A stretch of DNA of 64,000 bases. Origin: Marinomonas sp. IMCC 4694. GTDB lineage: Bacteria > Pseudomonadota > Gammaproteobacteria > Pseudomonadales > Marinomonadaceae. The notes below the pieces were generated by a model. That model was not told the DNA's origin. It was given only the letters and a program-made list of their open reading frames with translations, and did not search any database. Position numbers and translations under genes: made by a program. Shown here piece after piece: positions 18,584 through 27,303 of the stretch (positions are counted from its first letter, which is position 1; every line of letters begins with the position of its first letter). Location of the stretch: NCBI RefSeq assembly GCF_008122525.1, contig NZ_VSRV01000001.1, forward strand, positions 2,170,001-2,234,000, in the 5' to 3' direction.

Positions 18584-19882
18584 CTATTGCGTAATAAGCT
18601 TATCTCGCTGGGTAAAACGCACCAATACCTTGTATAAACCATGAGCATCTTTACTACCAGCCAACTCACGAATCGAGTGCATTCCAAACGTCGGCAAACC
18701 AATATCTATGGTTGGTACACCAATCTCGCCAGACGTAATTGGACCTATGGTACTGCCGCATGCCATGTCGCTGCGAACAACAAAACACTGAACCTCGTAA
18801 TTTTCTTCTGCCGCAATATCACGGTAAACACTCGCTGTTTCGCTGTTAGTGGCATAACGCTGGTTAGCATTTACTTTGATAACCGCCCCCTTATTGATGG
18901 CTGGAGCGTGATTTTTATCATGCTTGTTCGCATAATTAGGGTGCAAAGCATGGGCATTGTCTGCTGAGATCAGCATAGAGCGCTGCATCGCTTGAACATA
19001 TTGCTCAGGATTTGGCGTTAATCGGCGCAATACATCTTCAAGGAAAGGGCCATTAGCCCCACAAGCCGACAAACTGCCAATCTCTTCATGATCGGTGCAC
19101 ACTAAAAGACAAGGGCGCTGTTGGCCAGAATCCAGTAGCGCTTGCAAGCCAACAAAACAACTTAACAAATTGTCCAGTCGAGCCGAGCAAATATATTCCT
19201 TATGCAAGCCAACAAGCGCCGCAGGCTGGGTGTCATATAAGCTCAATTCGAAATCCAGAATAGTGCCGATGTCTAGGTCTGTATGTTGCTTTTTAAGTTG
19301 AGATGCTAACAGCTCATGCAGATCGAATGCATTTTCCACGCCACACAATATAGGCAGAATCTCCTCTTGTGGGTTCACTGAAAACCCTTCGTTTGCCTGT
19401 CGATTCAAATGAATCGCCAAATTGGGCACCACGGCGATCGGGTCTTTAAAGTCGACCAAACGGCTGACAATGTCACCCGTTTTTGTTTTCAATGTAACGC
19501 GCCCTGCAATGGACAAATCTCTATCAAGCCAAGTGTGCAGCAAAGCGCCTCCATACACTTCGACCCCAAGCTGATGAAAACCAAATCGGTCGACCTGTGC
19601 ATTAGGTTTGAGCTTCAAACAGGGGCTGTCTGTATGAGCGCCCATCATTCGCCAGCCACTTTGGTCAAATGTCAGTTGAGGCGTGGTAAAAGCAATCAAG
19701 GATGAATCGTTACGAGTAACAAAATACCGCCCACCTTCATCAATGACCCACGTATTTTGTTCGAAAAGCTCAACAAAACCGCCTGCTATTAACGCTTTTC
19801 GCATCGTGTCAGTGGCGTGAAAAGGGGTTGGGGACAATGGAAGGAATGACAGTAAATTTTCATTGAAGTTTGAACGTTTCAT
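18584..19882 (-). CDS. apeB: M18-family aminopeptidase
   Basis: This is a 432-residue M18 metalloaminopeptidase, a cytoplasmic dodecamer with a di-zinc site that prefers acidic or neutral N-terminal residues. Metal-binding and catalytic motifs are visible: GAHTDSPCLKLKP near residue 80, VCTDHEEIGSL with the bridging Asp and catalytic Glu, and FGMHSIRELAGSKD near the C-terminus. The length matches bacterial ApeB/DAP proteins. It is transcribed away from prc, with about 120 bp between the start codons. The exact paralogue name is less certain than the family. Confidence 0.88.
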   Translation of the reverse strand: MKRSNFNENLLSFLPLSPTPFHATDTMRKALIAGGFVELFEQNTWVIDEGGRYFVTRNDSSLIAFTTPQLTFDQSGWRMMGAHTDSPCLKLKPNAQVDRFGFHQLGVEVYGGALLHTWLDRDLSIAGRVTLKTKTGDIVSRLVDFKDPIAVVPNLAIHLNRQANEGFSVNPQEEILPILCGVENAFDLHELLASQLKKQHTDLDIGTILDFELSLYDTQPAALVGLHKEYICSARLDNLLSCFVGLQALLDSGQQRPCLLVCTDHEEIGSLSACGANGPFLEDVLRRLTPNPEQYVQAMQRSMLISADNAHALHPNYANKHDKNHAPAINKGAVIKVNANQRYATNSETASVYRDIAAEENYEVQCFVVRSDMACGSTIGPITSGEIGVPTIDIGLPTFGMHSIRELAGSKDAHGLYKVLVRFTQRDKLITQ

Positions 19883-20005
19883 GATGTCCTATCAGCACAA
19901 TGCTGTAAAAAAGTGACTTTTTAACACTTTGGCTAGCCTTACAGGCCAGTGTCTAATATGATTTTACTTACGATATACCCTACCGACATAGAGAGCCTAA
20001 TCAGG

Positions 20006-22054
20006 ATGAACTATAAACGCCTTTTACTTTGCCTTTTAACCGGCTACACCTTTGCCGCATCGCCAGCGTCGGCTTTTCAGGCGCTTCAACCGCTCCACGA
20101 ATATGACAAGGTGTCCAAAGAACTCGTCGAGACGTTAGAGGGCATTCATTATAACAGACCTAATATTGATGACGCTATTTCATCAAAGGCTTTCGATTAC
20201 TACATTGACGCCCTAGACCCAAGCAAAAGCTTTTTTTTACAAAGCGACATAGACAGCCTAACTCAGTACCAGAATAGCTTTGATGACGCCTTAAGAAACG
20301 GCGACGTGCAAGTCGCTTACACCATTTACAATGTGTATTTAGAACGCCTCGAAAAACGACTACTTGACTTGCAAGAACATCTCCCCGAAATGGTGAAGGG
20401 CTTTGATTACACATTAGATGAAACGCTCAACACCGATCCAGACAAACAAACCTGGGCAACAACAGACGCCGAGCTTGACGACTATTGGCGCAAACGCCTC
20501 AAAAACCGTGCTCTTACACTCAAAATAAACGGCGAGAGTGAAGAGAAAATTCTCACTATGTTAGAACGTCGCTACAAAAACCAGCTTAGACAAGTCGATC
20601 AGACCAACGCCACCGATGTATATCAAACCTTTGCAAACGCCATTACCTCGGCTTTAGACCCACACACCAGCTACTTTGCACCACGAGCCTCAGAAACCTT
20701 TAATATCAACATGAGCTTATCGCTTGAGGGTATCGGCGCTGTCTTACAGATGGACGACGACTACACCAAAGTAGTACGACTGATTCCGGGGGGGCCGGCT
20801 GCCACCCAAAGTGACTTATCGCCAAACGACCGTATTATCGCCGTTGGTCAAGAAGGCGCCCCCATGGTAGACGTCGTGGGAATGCGCCTTGATGACGTGG
20901 TCGACATGATACGTGGCGAAAGCGACACTACGGTTGTACTAGAAATCACCTCGAGCAAGGGCGACACACAAACCAGTAAACGCATCAGTATCGTGCGCAA
21001 AAAAGTAAAGCTAGAAGATCAGTCAGCTAAAAAAGAAGTGGTAGACATTGAGCGAGACGGAAAAACTTACAAAGTGGGCGTGATTACTTTACCCACGTTT
21101 TACTCTGACTTTGCCGCCATACAGGCCGGCGACAAGGATTACAAAAGCTCAACCCGAGATACTAAAACACTGATTGATGAACTGCGTAAAGAAAACATCA
21201 CCGCACTGATACTGGATCTTAGAAACAACGGCGGCGGCTCTCTTCAAGAAGCCAATGCGCTCACAGGCCTCTTTATTCCCGCCGGACCTACCGTGCAAAT
21301 ACGTGACCAAAGTGGTCGTGTAACCCCTCTTGGCGATACAGATGCGACCATCACTTACAGCGGCCCTATGGCCGTGCTTATCAACCGTATGAGTGCGTCT
21401 GCCTCTGAAATTGTGGCCGGCGCTATGCAAGATTATGGACGCGCGCTGATCCTCGGTGACCAATCTTTTGGCAAAGGCACAGTTCAAGTATTGCAAGATT
21501 TAGACAAAGGCCAATTAAAAATAACGCAGGCGAAGTTTTATCGTGTCTCAGGCGAAAGTACACAGCACAAAGGTGTCATGCCAGACATCGCTTTCCCTTC
21601 GCTCATAGACAAAGAAACCATTGGTGAAAGTGCGCTAGATAACCCATTAATATGGGATAAAATCCACGAAACACGCTACCCCGTCTACTGGAACATCCCG
21701 GCTTATTTGCCAGTTTTAGAACCAAGACACGCCGCCAGAATGGCCAAAGACCCCAACTTTGTCGCCATTAACGCGCAAATTTCAGATTTTAAACAACAAG
21801 TCGAAACGTACAAAACCGTTTCATTAAACGAAAAAACGCGTATTGAGCAACAAGAAACAAATAAAGCCAATGAGCTCTTGCGCGAAAATACTCGTCGCAA
21901 AGCCCTTGGACTTGACACACTAACATCGGTTGATGATATCGAACCAATCGACGAAGATACCTTTGCCAAAGAAGCCTCTGAGATTTTGTTGGATTTTATT
22001 GCGACAAATCAATTAGCCCAACAGCAAGCTGAAAAGAAAACCGCTCAAAATTAA
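20006..22054 (+). CDS. prc: Carboxyl-terminal (tail-specific) processing protease Prc
   Basis: This is a 682-residue periplasmic serine protease, the same length as E. coli Prc/Tsp. It trims penicillin-binding protein 3 and degrades tagged or misfolded periplasmic proteins. A signal peptide (MNYKRLLLCLLTGYTFAASPASA) supports the start at 20006 instead of 19949. A PDZ domain begins near SLEGIGAVLQMDDDYTKV. The Ser/Lys dyad falls at S465 in RMSASASEI and K490 in SFGKGTVQ, 25 residues apart as in Prc. The C-terminal DUF3340-type region is present. It is divergent from the aminopeptidase gene. Confidence 0.94.
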   Translation: MNYKRLLLCLLTGYTFAASPASAFQALQPLHEYDKVSKELVETLEGIHYNRPNIDDAISSKAFDYYIDALDPSKSFFLQSDIDSLTQYQNSFDDALRNGDVQVAYTIYNVYLERLEKRLLDLQEHLPEMVKGFDYTLDETLNTDPDKQTWATTDAELDDYWRKRLKNRALTLKINGESEEKILTMLERRYKNQLRQVDQTNATDVYQTFANAITSALDPHTSYFAPRASETFNINMSLSLEGIGAVLQMDDDYTKVVRLIPGGPAATQSDLSPNDRIIAVGQEGAPMVDVVGMRLDDVVDMIRGESDTTVVLEITSSKGDTQTSKRISIVRKKVKLEDQSAKKEVVDIERDGKTYKVGVITLPTFYSDFAAIQAGDKDYKSSTRDTKTLIDELRKENITALILDLRNNGGGSLQEANALTGLFIPAGPTVQIRDQSGRVTPLGDTDATITYSGPMAVLINRMSASASEIVAGAMQDYGRALILGDQSFGKGTVQVLQDLDKGQLKITQAKFYRVSGESTQHKGVMPDIAFPSLIDKETIGESALDNPLIWDKIHETRYPVYWNIPAYLPVLEPRHAARMAKDPNFVAINAQISDFKQQVETYKTVSLNEKTRIEQQETNKANELLRENTRRKALGLDTLTSVDDIEPIDEDTFAKEASEILLDFIATNQLAQQQAEKKTAQN

Positions 22055-22077
22055 CAGCACAGCCTAACTCAAACCAG

Positions 22078-22114
22078 AAACGAAGCCGTTTACAAGAGCG
22101 TCTTCGTTTTTTTT
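22078..22114 (+). terminator. Probable intrinsic terminator of prc
   Basis: AAACGAAG and CTTCGTTT form an 8-bp stem with a 16-base loop, followed by a run of eight T ending at 22114. Confidence 0.7.
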
Positions 22115-22141
22115 CTTCACTCTTTAAATGTAATCAATACC

Positions 22142-22432
22142 ATGGCAAAAGCGTCATCCGACCGCAATACAATCGACTTATTTGGCACCACACCGGGGCG
22201 CCCCCGAACTCAGCCACTAACCCGAAAGGACCAACTTAAGATCAATAAACGAGCCCAGCGCGTAAAAGAAAAAGCCCAAGGGTTGAAGCGATTAGAATTA
22301 ATCGTAGAACAAGAAGTCCTCGATAAACTCGACCAGTTGTGTGAAAAAAATGGCCTTAAACGCGCCGAGTGGCTCACACAACAAATCAACCAATCTCTTG
22401 GCGTGAGTAAATCAACAAGATCTAAAAAATAA
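22142..22432 (+). CDS. ybfE: YbfE-like small protein
   Basis: This is a 96-residue basic protein resembling E. coli YbfE, a small gene known there as LexA-regulated. The shared pattern is DRNTIDLFG, then a Gly-Arg-Pro-rich stretch (GRPRTQPLTRKDQLKINKRAQR), then GLKRLELIVEQEVLDKLDQL, which may form a ribbon-helix-helix-like end. No LexA box (CTGT-N8-ACAG) is visible in the 87 bases upstream, so SOS control is not supported here. It sits between prc and tdk. The molecular role is unknown; DNA binding is possible given the charge and fold. Confidence 0.7.
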   Translation: MAKASSDRNTIDLFGTTPGRPRTQPLTRKDQLKINKRAQRVKEKAQGLKRLELIVEQEVLDKLDQLCEKNGLKRAEWLTQQINQSLGVSKSTRSKK

Positions 22433-22502
22433 GGTCATTCATAATAGTGATTTGCTATACTGGCCGACCGCAGGCTCTGGTAAGCAAAAAAATAGACTCT
22501 CT

Positions 22503-23081
22503 ATGGCTAAACTGTATTTTTATTACTCGGCAATGAACGCAGGAAAATCGACCGTTCTCTTGCAGTCCGCCCATAACTATCAAGAAAGAGGCATGCGTGT
22601 TTTACTCCTCACCGCCTCAATAGACGATCGTTTTGACACCGGACAAATCGCCTCTCGCATTGGCATCTCTGCACAAGCTAGCGTGTTCGATCACCATACT
22701 GATCTTATGTCACTGGTTAAAAACGATGCTGATGAACAAAAATTAAGCTGCATTTTAATCGACGAAGCCCAGTTTTTAACCAAAAGCCAAGTTTATGACT
22801 TGTCAGAAATCGTCGATACACTGCATATCCCTGTGCTGGCATTTGGTATACGCACCGACTTTCAGGGTGAGCTTTTCGATGGTAGCAAAGCACTGTTGGC
22901 GTGGTCCGACAAATTAATTGAATTAAAAACCGTGTGTCATTGTGGCAGTAAAGCCACCATGGTCATTCGCCTTAATGCACAAGGTGTTCCTGTCAAAGAA
23001 GGCGCACAAGTAGAAATAGGCGGTAACGACCGATACTTATCGGTTTGCCGAAAACACTTTAAAGAAGCCGTAAGAGACTAA
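22503..23081 (+). CDS. tdk: Thymidine kinase
   Basis: This is a 192-residue type II thymidine kinase that phosphorylates thymidine with ATP in the salvage pathway. Walker A is SAMNAGKST at about residues 9-17 and the Walker B-like segment is LIDEAQFL. The lasso region with the structural zinc site is visible as CHCGSKA and, later, VCRKH. I prefer ATG 22503 (MAKLYFYYSAMNAGKS), because it is the usual N-terminus of the family; a start at 22452 adds an unrelated polar stretch. The ribosome site is weak. The rdgC gene begins 2 bp after the stop. Confidence 0.93.
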   Translation: MAKLYFYYSAMNAGKSTVLLQSAHNYQERGMRVLLLTASIDDRFDTGQIASRIGISAQASVFDHHTDLMSLVKNDADEQKLSCILIDEAQFLTKSQVYDLSEIVDTLHIPVLAFGIRTDFQGELFDGSKALLAWSDKLIELKTVCHCGSKATMVIRLNAQGVPVKEGAQVEIGGNDRYLSVCRKHFKEAVRD

Positions 23082-23083
23082 TT

Positions 23084-23980
23084 ATGTGGTTCAAAAACGC
23101 CCAAATTTTCCAATTAAAAGACACCGAATCACTCGATACGAATGCACTCATTGATAAGATACCCGAGTTTCCACTAAAAGAATGTGGCTCCCAAGAAGAC
23201 TTTTCCTTCGGCTGGTTACCCTTAATCCGTAACAGCGAACAATGGAGTCTCGCCAGTGATCAGTGCTTGTTATTTCGCGCTGGCAAAGAAGAAAAAGTGT
23301 TGCCCTCAGCCGTAGTGCGTGAGGAATTAGAAGCCAAAGTTGCCGAAATTGAACTGATTGAAGGCCGTAAAGTCGGCCGCAAAGAACAGTCCGACCTAAA
23401 AGACGAACTGGTGTTCACGTTACGCCCTAAAGCCTTTTCAAAACGTACGGATATTTGGGCCTATATTGATTTAAAAGCAAACATTCTGGTTCTTAACAGC
23501 ACCAATGCTGGCATGACCGAGCTTTTATTCAAGCACTTGCAGACGACACTGGGTAGCTTCCCCATGACGCCTTTACAGGCAAAAGTATCCCCCTCATCAT
23601 TAATGACAGAATGGTTAACCAAAAACGAGGTTCCCGCTAGCCTAGAAACGGGGGACGAATGTGAGATACAAGACGCATCAGAAGACAAGGCCACCATTCG
23701 CTTTAAAGCGCTGGAACCACTTTCAGATGATGTGACACGCCATTTAGAGGAAGGCATGGCGGTCAAAAACTTGGCGCTGCGTTGGTCCGACAAACTCAGC
23801 TTTGTTTTATATGACGACTTAACCTTGCGTAAAATCAAAGTGGACGACGCCTTAAAAGACGCTGCGTTTAACGACTCTCAAGGCGGTGGTTTATCGGATA
23901 TGGACGCTAATTTCTCGTTAATGTCATTAACCATAAGAGCGTTTTTTGAATCTTACTGCCTGTGGTTTGACATCGACTAA
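23084..23980 (+). CDS. rdgC: Recombination-associated protein RdgC
   Basis: This is a 298-residue RdgC, a ring-shaped dimer that binds double-stranded DNA without sequence preference and limits RecA loading. The N-terminus MWFKNAQIFQL and the segment FSFGWLPLIRNSEQWSLASD are characteristic, as are LEAKVAEIELIEGRKVGRKE and the acidic C-terminal part. The length is normal. It follows tdk by 2 bp, so the two are probably cotranscribed. Confidence 0.93.
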   Translation: MWFKNAQIFQLKDTESLDTNALIDKIPEFPLKECGSQEDFSFGWLPLIRNSEQWSLASDQCLLFRAGKEEKVLPSAVVREELEAKVAEIELIEGRKVGRKEQSDLKDELVFTLRPKAFSKRTDIWAYIDLKANILVLNSTNAGMTELLFKHLQTTLGSFPMTPLQAKVSPSSLMTEWLTKNEVPASLETGDECEIQDASEDKATIRFKALEPLSDDVTRHLEEGMAVKNLALRWSDKLSFVLYDDLTLRKIKVDDALKDAAFNDSQGGGLSDMDANFSLMSLTIRAFFESYCLWFDID

Positions 23981-24145
23981 GCCCGCTTTCTTTCCCACGC
24001 TTTTCCACAAATACCGTGGATAAGCTTGGGGAGAACTTCGACAATACGAGCGCTCACGCCTATCTTGGTTATACGCTCAAATACTCTGTATAAATGACGC
24101 GTTGTTTTCTTATTTCCCTCACTCTACTGTAGGCCGATATCCATC

Positions 24146-25315
24146 ATGACTAAACAAGAACAAGAACAATCCATCGCCATCAGAGTCACCCTTGTCGGAG
24201 CTGTTTGGGACGCCCTACTCGGTTTAGCCAAAATAGCGGCGGGATATTTTTCTCAGTCCCAAGCGCTTATTGCCGACGGTATTCACTCCTTGTCTGACTT
24301 GGTCACGGATGTTTTTGTGTACTTCGCGTCGGCCAACTCACGCCAAGGGCCAGACGAGAATCACCCTTACGGACATTTACGCTTTGAAACCTTAACAACG
24401 GTGTTTCTTGGCATGGTGCTCATTGTCGTGGCTGTTGGCATTGCTTATGAATCTATTACGGCCACGGCTTCACAAGCGCAGTTTACGTGGTACGGACTCG
24501 CCGCACTCATAGCCACCATCGTCATCAAAGAAGCGATTTTTCATTATACCAAACGAGCAGGTGATCAAATTGGCAGTAAAATGCTGATTGCGAATGCGTG
24601 GCACAGCCGCAGTGACGCTTTGTCGTCTATCGCGGTATTGATCGGCCTTGTCGGGGTGTACTTTGGTTATGGCTGGGCGGACATGGTGGCGTCCATCGTA
24701 GTCGCGGTGCTAATTGGTAAAATGGCGGTGAGCATGGTGTGGGAAAACCTCGCTGAACTGGTCGATACAGCCCCCGACCCAAAACTCATTGCACAAATAA
24801 AGGACACAGCCAACAGCCTAAAACACGTCATGGCCCCTCACGACGTTCGTGCTCGCTCAATGGCAGGCAAAATATACTTAGACATGCACATTCATGTCCC
24901 CAGCCATGCCAGTGTGAGCGAAGGGCATTATTTGGGCGATTTGGTAGCCTACACCATCAAGAAAGCACATTCACAGGTCGAAGATGTGATGGTGCATATT
25001 GATACAGACGAAAAAATTCAGACCGACAGTTTTATTCATAAATCTGGAAAACCCGCACACTTGCAACTGCCTGCTCGCCATCAAATCATGGCCGACTTAG
25101 GTTTTTTACTTCGCCAACATACCGCGTATTTAGATATCCCCAATACTCGCTTACATTACCTAAACAATATGCTGGATGTAGAAATCATCGCTGTGGCTGA
25201 AAAAGCCCCCGACAACGATGATTTAAAAAAACTCACTTCTGGGATTTTGTTTGATCTACAAAACACTCGCTACATCAATAAAGCGTCTGTGCTGTGGGTT
25301 TTCCAAGAACACTAA
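24146..25315 (+). CDS. Cation diffusion facilitator (CDF) metal transporter
   Basis: This is a 389-residue CDF transporter that would export divalent metal in exchange for protons. Six membrane helices are followed by a cytoplasmic domain (about 210-290) and a longer C-terminal extension. Metal-site motifs are HSLSD in helix 2 (ADGIHSLSDLVTD) and HSRSD in helix 5 (NAWHSRSDALSS); HxxxD at both fits zinc-type or broad specificity more than manganese. The extra 100 residues at the C-terminus, with HQIMADLGFLLRQH, exceed a minimal CDF and may bind metal or mediate dimer contacts. Its stop codon overlaps the end of rmuC on the other strand by four bases. Confidence 0.85.
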   Translation: MTKQEQEQSIAIRVTLVGAVWDALLGLAKIAAGYFSQSQALIADGIHSLSDLVTDVFVYFASANSRQGPDENHPYGHLRFETLTTVFLGMVLIVVAVGIAYESITATASQAQFTWYGLAALIATIVIKEAIFHYTKRAGDQIGSKMLIANAWHSRSDALSSIAVLIGLVGVYFGYGWADMVASIVVAVLIGKMAVSMVWENLAELVDTAPDPKLIAQIKDTANSLKHVMAPHDVRARSMAGKIYLDMHIHVPSHASVSEGHYLGDLVAYTIKKAHSQVEDVMVHIDTDEKIQTDSFIHKSGKPAHLQLPARHQIMADLGFLLRQHTAYLDIPNTRLHYLNNMLDVEIIAVAEKAPDNDDLKKLTSGILFDLQNTRYINKASVLWVFQEH

Positions 25316-26622
25316 TCACCCAATTCGTCCGTCGCGTCATCGTTTAAATGCGCGACTGGCAATGCCTTGTTGGTCTTTGCTCCCATCACTTTGAGCTTTT
25401 CCGCTCTGGACACTAAATTACCTCGGCCTGAGGTGAGTTTTTTCAGCGCAGAGTCGTGAGTTCGAGTAACGGCCTCGAGCTTGCTGCCAATGTCGTCCAT
25501 GTCCTGCACAAAACCTGAAAACTTGTCGTACATAGCGCCAGCTTGACGGGCTATTTCGATGGCATTCTGACTTTGCTTTTCATTACGCCAAATATTTTGA
25601 ATCGTCCGTAATGTTGCCAACAAGTTAGACGGCCCGACGATGATGATATTGTGCTCAAACGCTTCGCTAAACAAGCCATTGTCGCCTTGCAATGCCAAAC
25701 CAAAGGCCGCTTCAATCGGGATAAATAAGAGCACAAAATCCAACGACGTCACGCCCGGTAAGTCTTGGTATGACTTGGCACTCAGTTCTTTCATGTGCCG
25801 TCGTACCGCCTCCAAATGCTGTTTCAAAGCACGCTGTCTATCTTCTTCCGTGTCGGCTTCCATGTAGGCCAAATAACTGATCAGCACCATTTTCGAGTCA
25901 ACAATTATTTGCTTGCCTTCAGGCAGATGAATCACCACATCGGGTTGTAAACGCCGCCCCTCTTCGGTTTGATAAGACGCTTGTGTCTCATATTCACGGC
26001 CTTTTTCTAAACCGGAACGTTCTAATATTCGTTCTAAAATCACCTCTCCCCAGCCACCCTGCAATTTATTTTGGCCTTTTAAAGCGTGCGTTAAATTAGT
26101 CGCATCGTCGCTTATTTTTTGGTTCAGCAATTGCAAACCTTTGATTTCTTTCACAAGGGAAAAGCGCTCGCGGGCCTCCTCTTGATAGCTTTTATCCACA
26201 CTCTCTTGGAATTTCTGAATTTGAGAACCAAGCGGTGTTAACAAAGACACGAGTTGTCGTTCGTTCTCCTTTGCCAATTGCTGACCCTGATAGCTCAATA
26301 TCTCATGGGCAAGCTGCTTGAATTCTGTTTCGTTTTGCTTCTTTTGCTCTCTGTAAAACGCTTCTTTTTCTTGCCACACACTCTGCGCCGCCGCAAATTG
26401 CTGCTCTAAGGTCAAAGACTCTTTTTCCAAATAATGAACATGGTCTTTCGATTGTTGTAAAAGGCGCTGTAATTCCTCATTTTGTTGCTGCATTTTTTCT
26501 TCTGTACGCTGCCACTGACGTCGCATAGCCTGTACAATAGCGCCGGCAACACCAGAAACAAAAATCGCACCGACACAAAAGCCCGATAACACCCAAATGG
26601 ACTGCGAAAGCCAATCTGTCAT
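25312..26622 (-). CDS. rmuC: DNA recombination protein RmuC homologue
   Basis: This is a 436-residue RmuC-family protein. An N-terminal membrane helix (LSGFCVGAIFVSGVAGAIV) is followed by a long coiled coil (about residues 35-165). The conserved nuclease-like domain comes next, containing GWGEVILERILERSGL, PDVVIHLPEGKQIIVDSK, and IIVGPSNLLATLRTI. The fold of this domain is related to restriction-type endonucleases. RmuC limits recombination between inverted repeats in E. coli. The C-terminus ends in an acidic tail. It converges with the CDF gene, overlapping by four bases. Confidence 0.92.
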   Translation of the reverse strand: MTDWLSQSIWVLSGFCVGAIFVSGVAGAIVQAMRRQWQRTEEKMQQQNEELQRLLQQSKDHVHYLEKESLTLEQQFAAAQSVWQEKEAFYREQKKQNETEFKQLAHEILSYQGQQLAKENERQLVSLLTPLGSQIQKFQESVDKSYQEEARERFSLVKEIKGLQLLNQKISDDATNLTHALKGQNKLQGGWGEVILERILERSGLEKGREYETQASYQTEEGRRLQPDVVIHLPEGKQIIVDSKMVLISYLAYMEADTEEDRQRALKQHLEAVRRHMKELSAKSYQDLPGVTSLDFVLLFIPIEAAFGLALQGDNGLFSEAFEHNIIIVGPSNLLATLRTIQNIWRNEKQSQNAIEIARQAGAMYDKFSGFVQDMDDIGSKLEAVTRTHDSALKKLTSGRGNLVSRAEKLKVMGAKTNKALPVAHLNDDATDELGD

Positions 26623-26683
26623 ATTTACAACCTGCTATTTTTATAGAAAAATCAATCACTCTAAGTTAAGCGAATAAGTTTAC

Positions 26684-27301
26684 ATGGATTACTATCTAAG
26701 CCCAACACACACGCAACGCTTTGACCTAGAGATTAAAAATAGTCAGTTTATTACCCATGTTTGTCGCACCAAAGGCCGCGATAAAGCAAAAGCGTTTATA
26801 GAAGAAATGCGTCAGCGTTATCCTGATGCCAATCATCACTGTTGGGCTTTTGTTGCCGGGGTGCCTAATAACGTGCATTTGTGGGATCAAAGCGACGATG
26901 GTGAGCCTAAAGGTACCGCGGGTAAGCCCATGCTCAACGTGTTGCAACATTCGGACTTTGGCGAAACCACCGTCGTGGTCACACGCTTTTTTGGTGGCGT
27001 CAAATTAGGCGCAGGAGGCTTGGTAAGAGCCTATAGCCAAGCCGTACAAGAAGCACTGGCACAAACAGAATACGAAAATATTTACCCTCGTCTCCCTGTT
27101 CAGCTAAAAATATCCTACCCTTTATTGGGTAAGGTCGAATATTGGCTTGAACAAAGCGACATAAACATTACCGACAAAACGTACAGCGACAATATTGTCA
27201 TTAATCTTGCTGTAATTGAACGCACTTGGCCTAAGCACAAAATCACTTTGACGGATTTGTGCCAAGGAAGCTTAACTTTAATTGAACCGGACAACGAATA
27301 A
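26684..27301 (+). CDS. yigZ: YigZ/IMPACT family protein
   Basis: This is a 205-residue IMPACT/YigZ protein. The signature DANHHCWAFVAG and DDGEPKGTAGKPML with VVTRFFGGVKLGAGGLVRAY is complete. A C-terminal ferredoxin-like domain (about 135-205) matches the usual two-domain form. Eukaryotic IMPACT regulates the GCN2 kinase; the bacterial role is not clear but nucleic-acid or ribosome contact is suspected. It precedes rapA by 2 bp and is probably its operon partner. Confidence 0.9.
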   Translation: MDYYLSPTHTQRFDLEIKNSQFITHVCRTKGRDKAKAFIEEMRQRYPDANHHCWAFVAGVPNNVHLWDQSDDGEPKGTAGKPMLNVLQHSDFGETTVVVTRFFGGVKLGAGGLVRAYSQAVQEALAQTEYENIYPRLPVQLKISYPLLGKVEYWLEQSDINITDKTYSDNIVINLAVIERTWPKHKITLTDLCQGSLTLIEPDNE

Positions 27302-27303
27302 CT

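Noticed and set aside
22055..22141. A LexA box before ybfE, expected from the E. coli relative.
   Set aside because: No CTGT-N8-ACAG or near match occurs in the spacer.
24001..24023. A chromosomal replication origin suggested by two DnaA-box-like sequences.
   Set aside because: There are only two boxes, no AT-rich unwinding region with repeats, and none of dnaA, dnaN, gidA or parAB nearby.
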